DNA of 64,000 bases from Caldisericota bacterium (GCA_024655965.1 JANLFL010000002.1:1-64000); one strand, 5' to 3'. Counted from the stretch's first letter, positions 31,055 to 40,444 are shown. Notes: generated by a model not told the origin, from the sequence alone. Numbers and translations: made by a program.

Positions 31055-33949
31055 CTACTTGTGGATTACGATCTCCCCACCGCCAAGGACTGTGCCGTCG
31101 TAGGAGTCGTCGCTTGCACCAAGCATGTTGTCGTAAATCACTTCCTCGCCCCTCCAGATTTTTATCCGGAAGGTATCGGGAGCGGTCCCCTTGTTATATT
31201 GGCCGTCAACCGCGGTGAGCATGAACTTGTAGCCGCCAACTCCGTTCAATGTCCCTTCTCCCTTGAACTTGGCCTTGTTCCCGGCGACCACCAGCCACTC
31301 ATAGGAGGTGCTCTTGAAGTTTAGGTTCCCGGCCTTGAACTGGAACTCCGTGTTTCCGGAGGGAACATTGGCGCCTTTCTGGTATTTGGCAACGAAGCCG
31401 AAGGTGGCTTTTCCTGTTAAGGATGAATTGGGCGTGTAGGCGCCAGGAGGTGAATTTATCCATCCACCGCCGGTGACGAAGCCCGCGGAGGGATCGTAAA
31501 CGACGATGAACGTCTGGGCAGCGCAGGTGCAGGTCCCTCCATCGTCGTCAGAGAGGGTCAGGTTGACCTGATAGACCCCGGGGGTGGAATAGATGTGTTG
31601 GCCGGAAACTTTTCCGGAGCCGTCTGTCTCGGTGACCGTTCCAGTGGAAATTGAGCCATCCCCCCAATTCCAGGTTGCAGTGTGGGTGTCTTGGGTTCCC
31701 GGGTCGGTGAAGGTGCAGGAAACATCAACTGGAGTATTTATCTGAACCGGTGCGGGTGGAACTTGAATTGTTCCACATTCCGGAGGGAGGTTGTTCACCG
31801 CAAGGTCGAAGGTGGTCTGAGCGGTCCTGTCCCAAGTGTCTGTAACGGTAATGGTGACCTGGGTTGACTCATCGTCAACTGTTTGGTAACTCCAGGACCA
31901 GGTGCCATCAGTCAAATTTTCGGTTACATTACCAATTGAAGCGCCAATTGACTCAAAGTCAGTGGTGGGGTTAAAGGTCCCGGTGTTCGTGGCAATCTGG
32001 CCTTCATTGACGGTAACGGAGTTTAGGTTAGCAGAAATTTTCAGCTCTGGAAGGCAAGCAGGGTATCTTAGCCAAGGATCATAATCCACATAATTGGAGA
32101 CTTTATCTCCCTTCCCGGGACCAAATCCGCCAGGTCCGCTGGGGTCGCCCCACCAGTTGTTTTTGGCATTTAGAGTCTGGGAGGTTTTATTTGTTAGTCC
32201 GTAGGGAGAATTATGGTAAATATTGTTGCATTCAACAGTTACCTTCGAGGCATCTACAGCGGTCCCTATCATAATCCCTCCGGGGTTTCCCCACTTGGTG
32301 AAGTTCAAATTATTATCGTGAATATTGTTGCAGCGGATTGTGACATTGCTAATCCCAAAGGCCAGGTAAATTGCCCCGTTCTCACTGGTGCATCCGGTGA
32401 CCTCATTTCCCTCAACCAGCACGTTGCTCGTGTAAACCGAAATCCCGTCCTGGGCTGTGTTTTTGACCACATTGTCAATTATTTTCCCTCCCGTTTTTGG
32501 GGCATCTCCGCCGCCTTTATTTCCGAGTTTAATGCCATCATTTTGGGTTGTTCCATCCACGAGGTTTCCCTGGATGGTCGTGTTTTGGGAGCTGTAGATA
32601 TAGATTGCCGCGTTTTCGCTTCCAATGTTTCGGACCTCATTGAAGGAAATAACACCATTGTTCACCGAATCGAAATTAATGGCATCCCCGGGTGAGGGAA
32701 TATCATAAACGTAGTTGTAGGAGACCATGGCCCCGGAATCATAAGCATAGCGAACCTTAATTCCTTCATTGGAAGACTTGCCTAATGGGGCATCGTTGTA
32801 GACAATGTTGTAGAGAATGCAGGGATTTTGGGCATTATGAGCGTAAACAACGTTGAAATTACCGTTATTAATTTGACTCTTGAAAGTAAAGCCATTTAGT
32901 TCAACATTTGCCCCGGTGATATAAATGCATGCGGATGTACTATTTGAACCAGAGGACTCAATAATGCTTTCGGGACCGCTCCTACCCCCCTTGCTCGGTC
33001 TGGGATCAACATTTGCCTGGGCCCCAAGGAGGGTAAGGGTTTTTTTGACCGTTAAATTCTCCTGATAAGTTCCAGGAGCGACGACGATCGTGTCCCCGGA
33101 TTGGGCGGCATCTATCGCATCCTGGATTTTTGCGAAGGCGTTACCTCCGAAAAAGGCCGTTCTCCCATCAGGGAGGAGAACTGGTGTGGTAGGAAGTTTA
33201 CCGTTCCAATCATCATCAACCCAAAGGGTGTTCTCAAGGTCGATGTTCACCACAGTCCCGTCTGTTAGGGAAATTGATATGGCATCAATGCAACCAGAGA
33301 ACCCAGTAGTCCAGTTGGAGGCGGTCTGAAAAGAGATGTATTTTACCACTTCATTGCCGTAGTCAATGGAAGTTTCAGGCAAGGTGTTTTTATACGAATT
33401 CCAGTCAATTGGCCCATTTTGAATATCCTGAAGGGTGGGCTGACCATAGAAACCGAAAGATCCAATCGTATCGGGATCGAAAAAGGTCAACTGGTTTGTC
33501 CCTGGGTCCGTGGACCATTCGTTCCATTGGCCAGAAGGGGCATTCAAAGATTCGGAGAAATATGGTTCGGCAATCAATTTATATCCATACCAGCCGTGGT
33601 CATTAGAACCATCCGTTTGAGAATAAATCACTAGGTAAAAATCGGGGGCGTCCTCAGGTGTTTCCTTTTTTGTGTGATAGGAAATGGATTGAATTTGGTC
33701 AATCGTAAAAGAGATGCCGAAAACCGAAGGGTCGAGGTTCATTTCAAATTTGTTGGAATCACCCACATTCCTCCAGCAGGCACTCCCCCAGAAATGGTCA
33801 TCACCAGTTTCGAATACATGGGCAAGGGTGGCCCCGTACCCGCTGAAAACCGCATTGATGGTCGTTCCTCCCTCGACTTTGGGAATGAAACCCCCGAGGA
33901 AACCCAAAGAAACCGCTACCGCTAAAACTAGACTCAGGAACTTCCTCAT
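31055..33949 (-). CDS. Large secreted parallel beta-helix protein with PKD-like domain
   Basis: A 964-residue exported protein with a signal peptide (MRKFLSLVLAVAVSLG). Residues 30-235 are an uncharacterised secreted region. Residues 240-640 begin with a DUF1565/NosD-like segment (FAKIQDAIDAAQSGDTIVVAPGTY) and continue as a right-handed beta-helix of short repeats rich in Asn (ISFNEVRNIG, TIRCNNIHDNN), ending NNWWGDPSGPGG. Two Ig/PKD-like domains follow (TATWNWGDGS, YSTPGVYQVNLTL). The final domain (GFVTGGGWINSPPGAY to the end) resembles the post-COAP-1 type. No sorting tail is present, unlike the repeat protein at 7032-9245. GGAGGAGGA precedes the ATG. A possible role in carbohydrate binding or cleavage is inferred from the beta-helix only. 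Confidence 0.82.
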   Translation of the reverse strand: MRKFLSLVLAVAVSLGFLGGFIPKVEGGTTINAVFSGYGATLAHVFETGDDHFWGSACWRNVGDSNKFEMNLDPSVFGISFTIDQIQSISYHTKKETPEDAPDFYLVIYSQTDGSNDHGWYGYKLIAEPYFSESLNAPSGQWNEWSTDPGTNQLTFFDPDTIGSFGFYGQPTLQDIQNGPIDWNSYKNTLPETSIDYGNEVVKYISFQTASNWTTGFSGCIDAISISLTDGTVVNIDLENTLWVDDDWNGKLPTTPVLLPDGRTAFFGGNAFAKIQDAIDAAQSGDTIVVAPGTYQENLTVKKTLTLLGAQANVDPRPSKGGRSGPESIIESSGSNSTSACIYITGANVELNGFTFKSQINNGNFNVVYAHNAQNPCILYNIVYNDAPLGKSSNEGIKVRYAYDSGAMVSYNYVYDIPSPGDAINFDSVNNGVISFNEVRNIGSENAAIYIYSSQNTTIQGNLVDGTTQNDGIKLGNKGGGDAPKTGGKIIDNVVKNTAQDGISVYTSNVLVEGNEVTGCTSENGAIYLAFGISNVTIRCNNIHDNNLNFTKWGNPGGIMIGTAVDASKVTVECNNIYHNSPYGLTNKTSQTLNAKNNWWGDPSGPGGFGPGKGDKVSNYVDYDPWLRYPACLPELKISANLNSVTVNEGQIATNTGTFNPTTDFESIGASIGNVTENLTDGTWSWSYQTVDDESTQVTITVTDTWDRTAQTTFDLAVNNLPPECGTIQVPPAPVQINTPVDVSCTFTDPGTQDTHTATWNWGDGSISTGTVTETDGSGKVSGQHIYSTPGVYQVNLTLSDDDGGTCTCAAQTFIVVYDPSAGFVTGGGWINSPPGAYTPNSSLTGKATFGFVAKYQKGANVPSGNTEFQFKAGNLNFKSTSYEWLVVAGNKAKFKGEGTLNGVGGYKFMLTAVDGQYNKGTAPDTFRIKIWRGEEVIYDNMLGASDDSYDGTVLGGGEIVIHK

Positions 33950-34132
33950 TCTTCCTCCTCCTTTTAATCGCTGTTTGAATTAACCCGCTCAAAGGTCTTA
34001 AAAAGGTTCTTCCGCGCTCAATCGGGATTTTGCATCTCTGACCCCCCATCAAGGAAAATTGAGAACTGTCCTTCTGTCTTCCCGAGAAGGTTTCACCCCC
34101 TTTGCTTTCTTAAAGATTCTTCCACCCTAAAC

Positions 34133-34297
34133 AAAAAACCGACCCTTTGGAGGTCGGTTTCACTACTCGCTCCCCGCTACTCAAGTGACCAAGTAAAAGT
34201 AGCGGTTCATTGCTCCCTCACAAATCAATTAAATCCTGGTCTGGAGGTTGGCGCTTGGGGGTTTGAACTATCCGTTTAATTGCGACTTCCCACCAGG
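34133..34297 (-). ncRNA. Predicted structured leader RNA or small RNA
   Basis: On the minus strand the RNA would begin at a stem closed by CCTGGT/ACCAGG (34292-34297 with 34235-34240). A second hairpin follows with stem CCGCTACT/AGTAGCGG (34198-34205 with 34174-34181). It ends in a terminator (AAACCGACC/GGTCGGTTT, 34136-34160) with a run of six T residues. The 165-nt span is preceded by its own promoter. It matches no riboswitch class that I can recognise. Because the beta-helix gene starts about 185 nt further on in the same direction, it may be an attenuating leader; otherwise it is a free small RNA. Confidence 0.5.
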
Positions 34298-34301
34298 AAT
34301 T

Positions 34302-34330
34302 ATTTTTCATTCAGGTTGAAGAAATTTCAA
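34302..34330 (-). promoter_or_regulatory. Promoter of the structured RNA
   Basis: On the minus strand, TTGAAA, a 17-bp spacer and AAAAAT place the transcription start about at the first stem of the structured RNA. Confidence 0.5.
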
Positions 34331-34614
34331 GGGGTTTTATGAAAATTTTTTTCAAAACGGGAAAATTTCGTCAAGAAGCCACTTGCTGGTCCTCTAAATG
34401 TCCCGAAAATGAGAGGTTTCTCTCCCATAATTATAAATCCCAAACCCGTAAAATGAAAAGGGAAGCCGAATGACGACCTTTCAAAAAATCCATTAAAATC
34501 CTCCCCAAGGAAAAAAATTATTTTTTTGCCAGCAAGGGAAATCCCCGGAAAGTGCGGGGAAACCCTCCCCTCTGGTAAAATAGGGAAAATCGACCTTTTA
34601 GAGAGGCTGAAGAG

Positions 34615-37600
34615 TTGGAAACACCGGAACCGAAAATCGGGTTTTTAGTCGTGGACGCTAAAACTGATGAGGTCGTTTCCCATTCCTCAAATCTGGAAAG
34701 GCTTCTGGAAATAAAAATCAAAAGGGGGGAGAGGCCTCCCTTTGAAACATCCCCCGGAGAATTCGTCCTCCAGCTGGAAGGAAAACCGGGAAAAAGGGAG
34801 TTCCTGGCAAGAGGGTTCCCCACGGAATGGGAGGGAAAGCCCTCAACCCTCATTTTCATTGAAAGGCTTTCCCCCGGGGTTCATTTGGAAAAGGGTCCCT
34901 GGAGCCTAAGAGCCGTTCTGGAGCAACTCCTCTCCTCCCTGCCGGGCTTTGTCTACCTCTGCGAAAACGACCCCCAGTGGACAATGCTCTACGTTTCCCC
35001 GGGTTTTAAAGAACTAACGGGATACGATCCGGAGGAAGTCATCGGCAATCGGGTAATTTCCTTCAACGACCTCATCCACCCCGATCACCAAAAGAGGCTC
35101 TGGGGGGAGTGGCAGAGGGTCCTGAAAAGCGACGAACCCTTCCAGGGCGAATACCCGATCATCAGGAAGGACGGGGAGATCAGGTGGGTCTGGGAAAAGG
35201 GAAGGGGAATCCGGGGGGAAAACGGAAGAATAATCCTCGAGGGCTTCATCACGGACATCACCTCTTTAAGGGACGCTTTGGAAAAAGCCAGGATGAGGGA
35301 GGAGGAGTTCCGGGCGATTTCCCTTGAATTCAAAGCCCTTCTGGATGCTATCCCAGATAACCTCACACTTCAAAACCCGGATTTGAGCATCGTCTGGGCT
35401 AACAGGGGGGCGGCTTCGGGCCTGGGAAAAGAAGTTTCAGAACTGATCGGGAGAAAGTGCTACGAACTTTGGCAGGGGAGGGAAAGCCCCTGCCCCATCT
35501 GCCCGGTGCGAAGGGCTTTTTCCTCTGGAAAGCTGGAGGAGGAAACAGTAACCACCCCGGATGGTCGGGTTTGGTTCATCAGGGGGATCCCCATAATCGA
35601 CGATAACGGGAATGTGAAAAACGTGGTGGAGGTGGGGCGGGACATCACCATTCCCCACAAAACCCAGGAGGAGCTCCGGGAATCGGAGGAGAAGTTCAGG
35701 ATCCTTGTCGAACTTTCAGCGGACGGAATTTTCCTGGAGGATGAGCGGGCAAACATCCTGGATTGCAATGAAGCGGGAGCCAGGATCTACGGGTACAAGA
35801 AGGAGGAAATCATCGGAAAGAACGTCCGGGACCTGGTGCCCGAGGACTTCGCCCGGACACTTCCCGAGGTGATAGATTTCGATACCGCGGGAGTATATGA
35901 GGAAAGGCTAAGCAAAAGGAAGGACGGGAGCATTTTTCCTTCGGAGATCGCCACCCGCCTTTGGACTGTGGGGGGAAAGAGGAGGCTTCTGGCATACGTA
36001 AGGGACATCAGCGAAAGGAGGCTGGCGGAGGAAACCCTCCGCCAATCGGAAGAGAAATGGCGCACTTACATCGAAGAAGCCTCCGACTGGATATTTACCC
36101 TCGATCCCTCCGGGAAATTCACCTCCATTAACAGGACCGCCTGCGAGTCCCTGGGGTTCAAGCAGGAGGAGTTAATCGGGCGCTATTCCATAGATTTCGT
36201 CGCCCCCGAAGCCAGAGATAAGGCAAGGGAAATCTTTGCCAGAATAATTCAGGGGGAATACATTCCCCAGGTTGAGGTTCCCGTCATATCCAGGGAGGGA
36301 AAAAGGTTCATTCTGGAAATCAGAGGGCGAAGGCTTTTCCAGGGAGAAAAATTTAAGGGAACCCTTCACGTGGGGCGGGACGTCACGGAAAGGAAAATTG
36401 CGGAGGAAGCCCTGAAGGAGTCCGAAGAGCGGTTCAGGTCACTTTACGAGAACTCCACAATTGGACTTTTCAGAACGACCCCGGATGGACAATTTTTAAT
36501 GGCCAACCCGGCTTTAATCAAAATGTTGGGATTTTCCTCTCTGGAGGAGCTTTCAAAGTGGGATTTTGTGAAAAAGGGGTATGCCCCTGGTTATTCCCGC
36601 AAAGAGTTCATTGAGGAAATAGAAAAAAAGGGAGAAGTTAGGGGGCTTGAGAGCGGGCTGGTAAGAAAAGATGGATCGGTGATCTTTATCAGGGAAAGCG
36701 CCCGAGCTGTTCGGGGTCCTGACGGAAAGACCCTCTATTACGAGGGGACGGTGGAGGACATAACCGAGCGAAAAATTGCGGAGGACGCTTTAAGAGAAAG
36801 CCAGAGGCGCTACCAGACCCTCACAGAAGTTTCCCCGGTGGGGATATTCCGCACGGACCCGGAGGGGAAAACCATTTACGTGAACAACAGGTGGTGCCAG
36901 ATCTCCGGCTTAAAACCGGAGGAGGCTTTAGGTGACGGGTGGCTGAAGGTGGTCCACCCCGGGGATCTGGAAAAAGTGAAGAGTTCCTGGAACGCCGCGG
37001 TCAAAGCCGGAGTTCCCTCCAGGGTTGAATACCGCTTCCTTCGCCCGGATGGGAAAACGGCCTGGGTGATCGGCCAGGCCACCCCGGAATTGAACGAAAA
37101 AGGGGAGATTCAAAGCTGGGTGGGTACGATCACGGAAATCTCGGAGCTGAAAGAAACAGAAAGGGCCCTGAGCGAGGAGAAAGCAAAATTTGAAGCCCTC
37201 GCCGAGAGTGCCCCTTACGGATTGGCGCTGGTTTCCAGGGAGGGAAAATGGCTCTACGCAAACCCCAAGTTCAAAGAAATCACGGGCTATTCCCTGGAGG
37301 AAGTCCCTGACGGAAGAACCTGGTTTCGCAAAGCCTTCCCGGACCCTCAAATGCGCCACCAGGTAATCCAGACCTGGATCGAGGACCAAAATTTCGTTGA
37401 CCAGAAGGAGAAAGTTGCCAGGGTCTTCCAGGTGAGATGCAAGGATGGTTCTGAAAAAACCCTGAAAATCATTACGGTCCAACTTCCCGACCAGAACTTC
37501 CTCATCTCCTTCGAGGACATAACCTCCCAGAGGGAAATGGAGGAGGCCTTAAGAAGGAGTGAGGAGCAGTACCGGACACTGGTGGAAAACATTTCCGAAG

Positions 37601-38616
37601 GGGTCGACATAGTGGATGCGGAGGACAACTTCCTTTTCGCCAACCCCGCCTTGGAAAGGATCTTCGGCGTTCCTCCGGGATGCCTGGTGGGGAGAAATCT
37701 CAAGGAGTTTACAGCGGAAGGATTTGAAAAAATTCTGGAGGAAGAGACCAACAAGAGAAGGTCGGGAGAAAAAAGCAAATACGAATTCCGGATAAGAAGG
37801 GAGGACGGGGAAGAAAGGGATCTGGAGGTGTCCGCGGTTCCCCGGTACGATGGGAACGGGAATTTCATAGGCACCATGGCCATCATCTCGGACATCACGG
37901 AAAGGAAAATCCTGGAGCGGGAGGCAGAGAAAGCCAGGTCTGATTTCCTTTTCATGGTCTCCCACGAATTGAAAACCCCCCTCTTCTTAATGGCTTCCGC
38001 CCAGGAGATGCTCGCTTCCCTCCCCGAGGATCAGAGGAGGGCCAAGTTCCTGGAGTACGAGGAACTCTGGAACAGAAACCTCATTCGCCTGAAGATGCTC
38101 ATCGATAACCTGGTGGACGCCCAAAGGACTGAGAAAATGGGCTTGAAGTTGAACCTGCAGAGGTCCGATATTCGGCCCCTGGTGGAGCAGTCGATCAGTA
38201 ACCTCCAGGTTTTGGCCCAGCGAAAGGGGATAAGGTTCACCAGAAAGTTCGAAGCCCTTCCCCCGGTTGATGTAGACCCGGAAGCAATCATGAGGATCAT
38301 GCACAACCTCCTTTCCAACGCGGTGAAGTTTTCCTTCCCAAACGGGGAGGTGGAGGTTGTTTTAAAAGAGGAGGAAGGGCAGGCGAAGATAATCGTCAGG
38401 GACTTCGGCTCGGGCATCGACCCGGAAATCCAGCCTTTCCTTTTCAAGCCCTTCATTAGGGCGCCCGAAGCCCTGAAGGCTCAGATCTCGGGAAGCGGAC
38501 TGGGTCTGTACGTTTCCAAGGTCCTGGTCGAAGCCCACGGAGGGACCATCTCCCTCCAGAGCCAGCCGGGGAAGGGGACCTCGGTGGTTGTCTCCCTCCC
38601 CATCCCTTCAGGTTAA
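34615..38616 (+). CDS. Cytoplasmic multi-PAS sensor histidine kinase (eight PAS domains)
   Basis: A 1333-residue soluble kinase without membrane segments. A PAS-like N-terminal 95 residues is followed by eight tandem PAS/PAC units of about 120 residues, each ending in a DIT/DIS-type motif (GRDVTERK, VEDITERK, ISDITERK). The second PAS carries a CPICPV cysteine pair, a possible metal, haem or redox site. The HisKA phosphoacceptor is His1117 in SHELKTP; the ATPase domain has NLLSNAVKFS, DFGSGID and GSGLGLYVSK. The start is TTG with GAGAGG upstream. No response regulator adjoins it. Its kinase core is closely related to that of the kinase at 1066-3666, so both may signal to the same unlinked regulator. 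Confidence 0.9.
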   Translation: METPEPKIGFLVVDAKTDEVVSHSSNLERLLEIKIKRGERPPFETSPGEFVLQLEGKPGKREFLARGFPTEWEGKPSTLIFIERLSPGVHLEKGPWSLRAVLEQLLSSLPGFVYLCENDPQWTMLYVSPGFKELTGYDPEEVIGNRVISFNDLIHPDHQKRLWGEWQRVLKSDEPFQGEYPIIRKDGEIRWVWEKGRGIRGENGRIILEGFITDITSLRDALEKARMREEEFRAISLEFKALLDAIPDNLTLQNPDLSIVWANRGAASGLGKEVSELIGRKCYELWQGRESPCPICPVRRAFSSGKLEEETVTTPDGRVWFIRGIPIIDDNGNVKNVVEVGRDITIPHKTQEELRESEEKFRILVELSADGIFLEDERANILDCNEAGARIYGYKKEEIIGKNVRDLVPEDFARTLPEVIDFDTAGVYEERLSKRKDGSIFPSEIATRLWTVGGKRRLLAYVRDISERRLAEETLRQSEEKWRTYIEEASDWIFTLDPSGKFTSINRTACESLGFKQEELIGRYSIDFVAPEARDKAREIFARIIQGEYIPQVEVPVISREGKRFILEIRGRRLFQGEKFKGTLHVGRDVTERKIAEEALKESEERFRSLYENSTIGLFRTTPDGQFLMANPALIKMLGFSSLEELSKWDFVKKGYAPGYSRKEFIEEIEKKGEVRGLESGLVRKDGSVIFIRESARAVRGPDGKTLYYEGTVEDITERKIAEDALRESQRRYQTLTEVSPVGIFRTDPEGKTIYVNNRWCQISGLKPEEALGDGWLKVVHPGDLEKVKSSWNAAVKAGVPSRVEYRFLRPDGKTAWVIGQATPELNEKGEIQSWVGTITEISELKETERALSEEKAKFEALAESAPYGLALVSREGKWLYANPKFKEITGYSLEEVPDGRTWFRKAFPDPQMRHQVIQTWIEDQNFVDQKEKVARVFQVRCKDGSEKTLKIITVQLPDQNFLISFEDITSQREMEEALRRSEEQYRTLVENISEGVDIVDAEDNFLFANPALERIFGVPPGCLVGRNLKEFTAEGFEKILEEETNKRRSGEKSKYEFRIRREDGEERDLEVSAVPRYDGNGNFIGTMAIISDITERKILEREAEKARSDFLFMVSHELKTPLFLMASAQEMLASLPEDQRRAKFLEYEELWNRNLIRLKMLIDNLVDAQRTEKMGLKLNLQRSDIRPLVEQSISNLQVLAQRKGIRFTRKFEALPPVDVDPEAIMRIMHNLLSNAVKFSFPNGEVEVVLKEEEGQAKIIVRDFGSGIDPEIQPFLFKPFIRAPEALKAQISGSGLGLYVSKVLVEAHGGTISLQSQPGKGTSVVVSLPIPSG

Positions 38617-38685
38617 ACCCAACTCAGGTCTTTTCTTTTCAGGGATTTTCCGCTATCCTTTATCCAGTCTCGAAGGAGGAAAAGC

Positions 38686-38997
38686 TTGGAAGAATACAGA
38701 AAAGGAGTCATTAAAACTGATCTTGCCCGCAGGATCGAAAAAGCGAAAGTTCGGGTGCGGATCTATACTAATTTATTTTTGATTGAGGGCTTTATTTACG
38801 TAATCCCGGGATCCCGCCTGACTGATTTTCTCAACACCCCCGGGGACTTCATCCCCATCACCGACGCCACATTGAGGTTCCTCCCCGCGGAAAAAGAAAC
38901 CTTCAAGAAAGAGTTCCTGGCATTGAGAAAATCCAATATCCTCCTCCTGATGGAAGCAGACGAAAATCCTGAGGAAAAGACCGAAACGGGGCTGTAG
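38686..38997 (+). CDS. Small DUF6812-like protein overlapping tRNA-Ala
   Basis: A 103-residue protein. The central stretch LIEGFIYVIPGSRLTDFLN followed by FIPITDATLRF looks like the DUF6812 family of small proteins of unknown function. AAGGAGGA lies 6 nt before its TTG start. Its last codons and stop (TAG) lie inside the first 10 nt of tRNA-Ala, so the two must be on one transcript or compete. A role cannot be assigned. Confidence 0.65.
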   Translation: MEEYRKGVIKTDLARRIEKAKVRVRIYTNLFLIEGFIYVIPGSRLTDFLNTPGDFIPITDATLRFLPAEKETFKKEFLALRKSNILLLMEADENPEEKTETGL

Positions 38998-39062
38998 CTC
39001 AGTGGGAGAGCACCTCGCTTGCACCGAGGGGGTCAGGGGTTCAAATCCCCTCAGCTCCACCA
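38988..39062 (+). tRNA. tRNA-Ala (TGC)
   Basis: A complete cloverleaf with acceptor GGGGCTG/CAGCTCC including the G3-U70 wobble that marks alanine tRNAs, anticodon arm CCTCG-CTTGCAC-CGAGG (anticodon TGC) and an encoded CCA. Confidence 0.96.
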
Positions 39063-39578
39063 TCTGGCAGGGAACAAAATAACGGGAAAGCGCGGAAAAA
39101 AACGGGAAACGATTCACCGCTCGTTAACTTCCTGGGATTTTTTCAAGAGCTCTTTTGATCCATTCCAGTTAAAACTAATTCTAAGTTGGCTTCTCAATTT
39201 TTGGGAAAAGCAATTTTAATTCCCTGGACCTCCATGCTTCAAACCCGAAAGGAAAGTGTTCAATTAAACCGTAGCCTTTCCCCTGGGGTTTTAAGGCTTT
39301 TACCGGGCAAACTTTGAAAGCTCCCGATTCTTAAAGCACAGGTTTGAGAAGCCCTTTGAATTTCCATAGGGGTATAATTTTTTCCCAGATTTTGAAAATT
39401 CAAAAACTATTTGCCCCAAAAATTTTCACTTTTTGAAGGGAAAGGGCTTCCTCCTGATGTTGATCGTTCCCACCCCTATTTCTCCTTGCCTTTAAAGGGA
39501 ACGGGTTTTAAAGTAAAAATGGTCCGAAGCCACAAAGGCGGAAACAAAAGGCTAAATCAAGGAAAATAGGGGGTCGAA
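39063..39578. other. Gene-free gap
   Basis: Nothing convincing was seen. A TATAAT at 39371-39376 has no acceptable -35 at 16-18 bp and lies some 200 bp from the next gene. No stable hairpin or repeat stood out. Confidence 0.4.
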
Positions 39579-40394
39579 ATGGGCAAAAAGGTTAAGGAAA
39601 GGCTCTTTCAGATCATGGAAGTCGCCGATTCCCGCGATATTCAAAGCAAAATCTTTCAATTTTTCATCATCGGATTGATCTTTCTCAACGTGATTGCCGT
39701 GATTTTGGAAACCGAGAAGGGCTATTCGGAAAAATATCCAGCGTTATTCAAGGATTTTGAAATTTTCTCGGTGGCGATTTTTACCATCGAATACCTCCTC
39801 CGCCTCTGGGTTTGCACTCTCGATGAAAGGTACAAGGGGCCGGTGAAAGGAAGGATCAGGTATGCCCTCTCTCCCATGGCCCTGGTGGATTTAATCGCCA
39901 TCCTTCCGTTCTACCTGCCGATGATCATTCCCTTCGACCTGAGGTTCCTCCGAGCCCTGAGGCTTTTCCGGTTTTTCCGCCTGCTCAAAATCTGGAGGTA
40001 TTCCCGGGCTTTGAAGGTCCTGGGAAACGTCTTCCGGGAAAAGAAAGAGGAATTACTGGTTTCCGTTTTCTCGGTGATCATTTTACTGGTCCTTTCTTCC
40101 AGCTTGATGTACTTCGTGGAAAACGAAGCCCAACCGGAAACATTCTCCAGCATCCCCAGGGCAATGTGGTGGGCGGTGGCAACCTTAACCACCGTGGGCT
40201 ACGGCGATATGTATCCAATAACCCCCCTGGGAAAATTGCTGGGCGGGATAATTGCCCTTCTGGGAATTGGGCTCTTCGCCCTTCCCGCAGGAATAATCGC
40301 TTCCGGCTTTGCCCAGGAGATTCGCCAGGAGAGGGAGGAAAAAATCGTCTGCCCCCATTGCGGGAGGGAGATCGAAGAAATCAGAGAAAATTAA
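39579..40394 (+). CDS. Voltage-gated-type potassium channel with C-terminal zinc ribbon
   Basis: A 271-residue six-helix ion channel subunit (tetramer expected). S1-S4 span about 25-150; S4 carries regularly spaced arginines (FLRALRLFRFFRLLK), the voltage-sensor pattern. The pore helix and selectivity filter read TLTTVGYGDMYP (about 205), followed by S6 (LGIGLFALPAGIIASGF). The C-terminal tail ends in a CPHCGREI half-ribbon, reminiscent of KvAP-like prokaryotic channels. It conducts potassium across the cytoplasmic membrane. Confidence 0.92.
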   Translation: MGKKVKERLFQIMEVADSRDIQSKIFQFFIIGLIFLNVIAVILETEKGYSEKYPALFKDFEIFSVAIFTIEYLLRLWVCTLDERYKGPVKGRIRYALSPMALVDLIAILPFYLPMIIPFDLRFLRALRLFRFFRLLKIWRYSRALKVLGNVFREKKEELLVSVFSVIILLVLSSSLMYFVENEAQPETFSSIPRAMWWAVATLTTVGYGDMYPITPLGKLLGGIIALLGIGLFALPAGIIASGFAQEIRQEREEKIVCPHCGREIEEIREN

Positions 40395-40422
40395 CTTCAA
40401 ATCGGGGAATTGTTCATGCTCC

Positions 40423-40444
40423 CACCTTTCCCCGGGGAAAGGTG
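40423..40444. repeat. 22-bp perfect palindrome downstream of the channel gene
   Basis: CACCTTTCCCC joins directly to its complement GGGGAAAGGTG with no spacer. It could be an operator for the methyltransferase gene or a hairpin after the channel gene; there is no T-run, so a terminator is less likely. A smaller GGAGA/TCTCC pair follows about 10 bp later. Confidence 0.55.

Larger units (their letters stand above)
33950..34614. other. Gene-free gap holding a structured leader/small RNA
   Basis: No supported protein gene on either strand. The left half holds the structured RNA described separately and about 185 nt between its terminator and the beta-helix gene. The right half (34340-34614) is AT-rich; only a TAAAAT-like -10 about 35 nt before the PAS-kinase gene is noted. 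Confidence 0.5.

Noticed and set aside
34133-34297. The structured RNA as 6S RNA, SRP RNA or a T-box leader
   Set aside because: The ends do not pair as in 6S, the conserved SRP loop bases are missing, and the T-box GGGUGG sequence is absent.
39371-39376. A lone TATAAT in the gap before the potassium channel gene
   Set aside because: No matching -35 and it lies about 200 bp from the gene.
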